Below the pieces are notes generated by a model. That model had not been told where the DNA came from and ran no database searches. It saw only the letters and a program-made list of their open reading frames with translations. A stretch of 64,000 nt of DNA from positions 3,302,624 to 3,366,623 of the forward strand of contig NZ_KV917369.1 in assembly GCF_002019595.1 (NCBI RefSeq). Reading direction: 5' to 3'. Numbering within the stretch: position 1 is the stretch's first letter; each line of letters opens with the position of its first letter. Origin of the DNA: Priestia abyssalis (GTDB lineage: Bacteria; Bacillota; Bacilli; Bacillales; Bacillaceae_H). This document shows, piece by piece, positions 60,267-64,000 of the stretch. Both the position numbers and the translations under genes were made by a program.

Positions 60267-62003
60267 TTATTTTCCATTCCAAGATGATAATGTAAACGAA
60301 ACGCATGTCCCCTTCTCCGGTTCACTTTGAATGACCAAAGCCGATTGTTCGCCAAACATCATGACGAGACGGCGATTCACATTATACAGTCCCATTCCGG
60401 TCCCGTTTTCCGAAGAAAGAATTTCTTTTCCCGCTTTTTCCAGTCTCTGCGCTTCCATTCCCATCCCATTGTCTTTGACGGATACGATGACGCTATCTCC
60501 TTCCCGCTGAATGGAGATAGCAATTTCGCAGTTTTTTTCTTTATCCTTAATCCCGTGCTTAACCGCATTTTCCACAATTGGCTGCAGGATGAGCGGAGGC
60601 ACCTGCTGTTGCAGCACCGTTTCATCAATGTGAAACAACACTTCAAGCTTATCGACAAAACGAGCTTCTTCGATCGATAAATACGCTCTCACATGCTTTA
60701 ATTCTTCTTCCAGTGACGTCCATTTCGCGGTTGTTCCCGTTAAATTTTGGCGTAAAAAATGGGAAAGGGAAATCAGCAGTTTTCGAGCTTGATTCGGGTC
60801 CGTCCGAATTAAGGAAACGATAATATTTAAGGAGTTAAACAAAAAATGAGGGCTTATTTGGGCCTGCAATGCCTTGATTTCCGCTTCTTTTGCGAGCTGA
60901 TAGGCCTTATCGGCTTCCGCGACATCGAGCTGGTTGCTTAAAAGCGAGCTGAGTCCCTTTACTAATTGGATGACGACGTTTGTGATGTCTTTTTCGGAAC
61001 GGAAATAAAATTTGAGCGTCCCGATCGTTTTATCCCGCTGTTTGAGCGGGGCAATAACGACTGCGTTTAAAGGACAATCCTTATGAATGCATTGAATCCC
61101 TTCACGTGATGTTACAATCAGCTGCCCTTTTTGCAGCACCTTTCGGGTTAAGTCCGTTTGAATGGGATTGTTTGCATGATGATGATCGGCCGCAATTCCG
61201 ACATGGGCAAGAATTTTCTCATGATCCGTAATGGCGATGGCACTTGCCTCGACTTCGCGAAATAAAATGAGACACGCCCCTCTCGCCGAATCGCTGTTCA
61301 ATCCTTTTCGTAAATAAGAAAGGGTCAGTTCCGCAATCCGCAAAGCTTTTTGCGCTTGCATGGCGCCAATTTTTTCTTCTTCACTTAAGACATTTCGAAT
61401 AATAACCAGAAATAACGCCGAACCGATTCCATTCGCGATAATCATTGGTACTCCAATGCCCTCAACAAGTGCCAACGCTTGCTCAAACGGCTTTGAAATC
61501 AGAAGGATCATCATCATTTGAACAGACTCGGCAAGCGCTCCGATCATCAAGGCGGAAGACAGCCCGATATGTTTATTTTTAAAATGAAAAGTCCCGGCGA
61601 TGATTCCCGCAACAACTGCTGATAATCCGCATGCCAAAGCTGTAAATCCGCCGAGCGAAAAGCGATGGATACCTGCAATCAGTCCGGCGCCGACTCCCAC
61701 CTTGTATCCTCCAAGTAAACCAGCGATAATAATGCCAATCACTCGCGAATTAGCGATGGCCTCGTCTTGGGCGAGATCGACCGCCCAGCGATTAAACTGA
61801 AACGAATCGGGATGGAAGGTCAAGCCCGAATAGGTTCCGATAATGCCAAAAAATCCAAAAAATAAAATCGCCATATATTGCTGTTTTTGGCCCAGCTCTC
61901 CATAATGGATAAGCTGACGGAAAAATCGAAAGCGGGTCAACACGAATGCGATTGTGACAAGAATTCCTAAACGTTCAATCATTGTCAGCATGAGTTCGAA
62001 CAT
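60267..62003 (-). CDS. lytS: Sensor histidine kinase LytS
   Basis: 578 residues: 5TM-5TMR_LYT membrane sensor (about 1-210), GAF-like domain (about 225-355), HisKA-type His in ISPHFLFNSLNIIVSLIRTDP, and HATPase (NAVKHGIKDKE, DNGMGM, GTGMGLYN). Homologues sense pyruvate outside the cell. Upstream lies R1 copy E. Confidence 0.93.
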   Translation of the reverse strand: MFELMLTMIERLGILVTIAFVLTRFRFFRQLIHYGELGQKQQYMAILFFGFFGIIGTYSGLTFHPDSFQFNRWAVDLAQDEAIANSRVIGIIIAGLLGGYKVGVGAGLIAGIHRFSLGGFTALACGLSAVVAGIIAGTFHFKNKHIGLSSALMIGALAESVQMMMILLISKPFEQALALVEGIGVPMIIANGIGSALFLVIIRNVLSEEEKIGAMQAQKALRIAELTLSYLRKGLNSDSARGACLILFREVEASAIAITDHEKILAHVGIAADHHHANNPIQTDLTRKVLQKGQLIVTSREGIQCIHKDCPLNAVVIAPLKQRDKTIGTLKFYFRSEKDITNVVIQLVKGLSSLLSNQLDVAEADKAYQLAKEAEIKALQAQISPHFLFNSLNIIVSLIRTDPNQARKLLISLSHFLRQNLTGTTAKWTSLEEELKHVRAYLSIEEARFVDKLEVLFHIDETVLQQQVPPLILQPIVENAVKHGIKDKEKNCEIAISIQREGDSVIVSVKDNGMGMEAQRLEKAGKEILSSENGTGMGLYNVNRRLVMMFGEQSALVIQSEPEKGTCVSFTLSSWNGK

Positions 62004-62070
62004 GGGAATCTCCTTTCAAGCTTCGTTATGGAATATTCTATCAAACAAAATTGCTTGTCACCATCTGAAC

Positions 62071-62223
62071 TATATAGATCGATTTGCAAAATTTCACATA
62101 ACCAAAGGACGAATATACCAAATTTTTGAAGACCTTGAGAGCAAATTCAAGTTGTCCGGGTCACCGATTATGATGCCTCTTGATTAAACGGAGATGTGTC
62201 GAGTTATTAAGTGGAATATATAG
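62071..62223 (+). repeat. Dispersed structured repeat R1, copy E
   Basis: TATATAGATCGATTT at the 5' edge and GTGTCGAGTTATTAAGTGGA at the 3' edge. The hairpin region is degenerate (loop ACCAAAGGACGAA kept); CAAATTCAAGTTGTCCGGGT matches copy C's AATTCAAGTTGTCTGAAT. Confidence 0.78.
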
Positions 62224-62287
62224 CTTGGACCAATTAATTGAGCAGCTTAGCATTGAACTCTTTTACATTCTTCTAGAATGAATCTTT

Positions 62288-62932
62288 TTAAAAGTGGTTT
62301 CCCCATTTATTTTCAAAAATCAAATTGTTTAATTCTCTTCTTTTTTCCCAATTCGCTAATTCTAAAATAGGTTTTTCAGGGTATTGATCCGTATAGCCAA
62401 CAGAAAGAAGGGCGATTGGATCAATATGGGGAGGGATTTGCAAAATATCGCGGACATCATTTTTCTTGTAAAAACTAACCCAGCCCATTGCCAATCCTTC
62501 CGAACAAGCTGCCAGCCACATATTTTGAATGGCACAAGCCGTTGAAAGAATGTCTGTTTCTGGAATTGAATTGCGCCCTAATACATGTGAGCCTCCTCTA
62601 GTTGGATCACATGTTACACAAATGGTTAAAGGCGCTTCTTTCAACCCCTCGACTTTCAGGCTAAGAAATTTATCTTCTTTTTCCCCTTCATAATGAACAG
62701 CCAGGGCCCTTCTCTCTTTGTTGGCTGCCCATGCTAAGCGTTCCTTTATTTCCTGAGACGAAATTAAAATGAAGTTCCAAGGCTGCATAAACCCTACTGA
62801 AGGGGCATGATGAGCAGCATCCAATATTTTATTGATGATGCCTTCAGGAATGGGATTCGGTAAAAAACTTCGAATATCTCTTCTACTATAAATAGCTTTA
62901 TAGACTGCTTCTTTTTCTTCTTTAGTAAACAT
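62288..62932 (-). CDS. bluB: 5,6-dimethylbenzimidazole synthase (BluB family)
   Basis: 214 residues. Nitroreductase fold with BluB marks RRDIRSFLPNPIPE, AAHHAPSVGFMQPWNFILI and GMGWVSFYKKNDVRDIL. Converts FMNH2 and O2 to the lower ligand of vitamin B12. No other cobalamin genes and no B12 riboswitch are seen nearby, so the gene is isolated; a nitroreductase with another role is possible. Confidence 0.82.
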   Translation of the reverse strand: MFTKEEKEAVYKAIYSRRDIRSFLPNPIPEGIINKILDAAHHAPSVGFMQPWNFILISSQEIKERLAWAANKERRALAVHYEGEKEDKFLSLKVEGLKEAPLTICVTCDPTRGGSHVLGRNSIPETDILSTACAIQNMWLAACSEGLAMGWVSFYKKNDVRDILQIPPHIDPIALLSVGYTDQYPEKPILELANWEKRRELNNLIFENKWGNHF

Positions 62933-62961
62933 ATTTCCCTCCGTTATTTTTGATATTGTTT

Positions 62962-63036
62962 GTTGAACTACTTACCGCTTAACGCCCTTCACGTTCCTTG
63001 ATACGGGAGTCTTCTGTCGGAAAATGATAAAGATTG
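62962..63036 (-). mobile_element. Minimal IS200/IS605 derivative: left end joined to right end
   Basis: On the minus strand TTTATCATTTTCCGACAGAA and GACTCCC (as at 25236-25325) run directly into GGGCGTTAAGCGGTAAGTAG and TTCAAC (as at 53743). No coding sequence remains; about 75 bp, MITE-like. Confidence 0.65.
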
Positions 63037-63106
63037 TTACGTCATATCGTCTACGGAAGTTGGAGGTCATCTTTTTTTACCTCGTACACTCCCGCCATTT
63101 CACAAA

Positions 63107-63158
63107 AAAGTGCCCTCCTCACGACCCGAATTTCACGGATTCATGACAAACTTCAGGT
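63107..63158. repeat. Doubtful fourth copy of hairpin repeat H
   Basis: GCCCTCCTCACGACCCGAATTTCACGGATTCATGAC resembles the H arms and loop but the stem is poor. Confidence 0.3.
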
Positions 63159-63174
63159 CGCGACTAGAGACACA

Positions 63175-64000
63175 TTATACACGTAAAGGAAGATGGATTA
63201 AAAATGTCGTTCCTTCGCTTGAGGTGGAAACTAATTCAATTTTCCCTTCGTGGTTTTGAAGAATTCTTTGAACGATGGTTAAACCCAAGCCGGTTCCGGT
63301 TTCTTTAGAAGTTGAAAACGGGTGGTATAGTGATGACTGCATATCTGATGGAATGCCCGTTCCTGTATCTTTTATGTAGATTTGATACATATCATCCTTA
63401 ACACTTGAATAAATCGATATATGTCCTTGTACGGCGATGGCTTCCATACTATTGCGGATTAAGTTGTGCAGTACTTGTTTCATTTGATTCGCATCAACGA
63501 ATACAGGCACTTTCTCTAAATCGACGAGAAACTCAATTTGCTTTTCCTGCCGTGACGGTGAGGTTTGAGTAATTAACGGCAGGATGTCTTTGACGATATC
63601 CTCTATGTAGACTTTTTGGGAAATAGGCGCCCCCGGCTTAGATAGAAGTAGCATTTCCTCTATGATCGAATTGATTCGTTCAATTTCTTTCATTACTAAT
63701 GGCAGGTAGAATCGTTCTTTTTCTGCATCTGAGATAGACTGATTCATTAAGGATAGAAAACCGTGTATAACCGCTAATGGGTTTCGAATTTCATGGGCCG
63801 CCCCTGCCGCTAATTCCCCGACAAGAGCTAACTTCTCTGATTGGTGCATTTTATTTTCGAGTTCTTCCGTTTTCGTAATATCGATGAAATAAAAGATTCT
63901 TCCAATGACTTCTTTTTGTTGATTGAATAACTCCGATTGAGAAACTAACAAATGACGATTCTCTTGATCGATTTTCAGCAGAACTTTTACATTTTGACAA
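63175..64000 (-). CDS. Sensor histidine kinase (partial, C-terminal part)
   Basis: The gene runs off the right edge. Present: end of a PAS domain (RIFYFIDITKTEELENKMHQSEKLA), HisKA with H in GAAHEIRNPLAVIHGFL, and complete HATPase (NLIRNSMEAI, DTGTGIP, TGLGLTIVQRI). Similar to KinB/KinE-type sporulation kinases or other PAS kinases; the sensor N-terminus is outside the window. The cognate regulator is not visible. Confidence 0.9.
   Translation of the reverse strand, partial: CQNVKVLLKIDQENRHLLVSQSELFNQQKEVIGRIFYFIDITKTEELENKMHQSEKLALVGELAAGAAHEIRNPLAVIHGFLSLMNQSISDAEKERFYLPLVMKEIERINSIIEEMLLLSKPGAPISQKVYIEDIVKDILPLITQTSPSRQEKQIEFLVDLEKVPVFVDANQMKQVLHNLIRNSMEAIAVQGHISIYSSVKDDMYQIYIKDTGTGIPSDMQSSLYHPFSTSKETGTGLGLTIVQRILQNHEGKIELVSTSSEGTTFLIHLPLRV

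Noticed and set aside
62933-63174. Cobalamin riboswitch upstream of bluB
   Set aside because: I looked for the conserved B12-box and paired regions and saw none; the region contains an IS-derived LE-RE remnant instead.

Overview
The window looks like part of a Bacillaceae genome, a low-to-middle G+C, endospore-forming Bacillus relative. Grounds: a GerA/GerB-type germinant receptor pair, an AbrB-type transition-state regulator, an intracellular subtilisin (IspA type), YisP, YpiB and HxlR homologues, strong AGGAGG ribosome binding sites and frequent TTG/GTG starts. The species cannot be fixed from the sequence alone. Most genes are ordinary chromosomal ones, but a complete iteron origin with a Rep_3-type initiator sits in the middle (33.6-36.1 kb). 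The window is therefore either a chromosome with an integrated theta plasmid or a large replicon carrying chromosomal-type genes.

Layout. 0-5 kb: germination receptor genes, a PAP2 phosphatase and small proteins. 5-7 kb: decayed genes (a frameshifted replication-type protein and an internally deleted hybrid histidine kinase). 7-12 kb: arsenic cluster arsR-arsB-arsC and a cysteine-tailed flavoprotein. 12-22 kb: exonuclease, HAD phosphatase, tRNA-Ala, aldo/keto reductase, YpiB-like protein, AbrB-like regulator, flavin monooxygenase and a MocR-type regulator. 22.3-25.3 kb: a group II intron inside a decayed IS200/IS605-type tnpB element. 25-30 kb: CidAB-type proteins, DoxX with a divergent HxlR-family regulator, and a phasin-like protein. 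30-34 kb: coupled genes for an intracellular protease and an endonuclease I-type nuclease, then an SLH-anchored glucosaminidase. 34-36 kb: iterons and rep. 36-42 kb: fluoride riboswitch with two crcB genes, corA, fabF, yisP, marR-azoR. 42.5-48 kb: a proline operon in the order P5C reductase, glutamate kinase, GPR, then hxlR, a 6-phosphogluconate dehydrogenase-like gene and a truncated hxlA. 48-54 kb: nitrilase plus two GNAT genes, a second azoreductase, an NRDE protein and a branched-chain aminotransferase. 54-64 kb: a duplicated-domain protein, a MarR/MFS efflux pair, a LytS-LytT-CstA module, bluB and a partial histidine kinase.

Working together. LytS/LytT next to CstA is the arrangement of known pyruvate-sensing and uptake systems. 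The two MarR genes have clear palindromic operators beside the genes they probably control (azoR and an MFS pump). The fluoride riboswitch ends in a terminator that overlaps its own 3' half. The proline operon order matches osmostress proHJA-type loci.

The most unusual content is the dispersed repeats. One family (called R1 here; five copies at 3.8, 6.4, 7.7, 34.5 and 62.1 kb, all in the same orientation) has a hairpin whose stem changes by compensatory substitution while its loop is constant. That is the signature of a selected RNA structure. Other families are a GC-rich hairpin (H; 6.6, 19.4, 20.7 and perhaps 63.1 kb), an approximately 49-bp repeat (R3; 26.9, 46.8 and 55.2 kb), and a graded series of IS200/IS605-type wrecks (22-25, 53.8 and 63.0 kb). 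Several genes show internal deletions or frameshifts, so this is a region of active genome decay and insertion.
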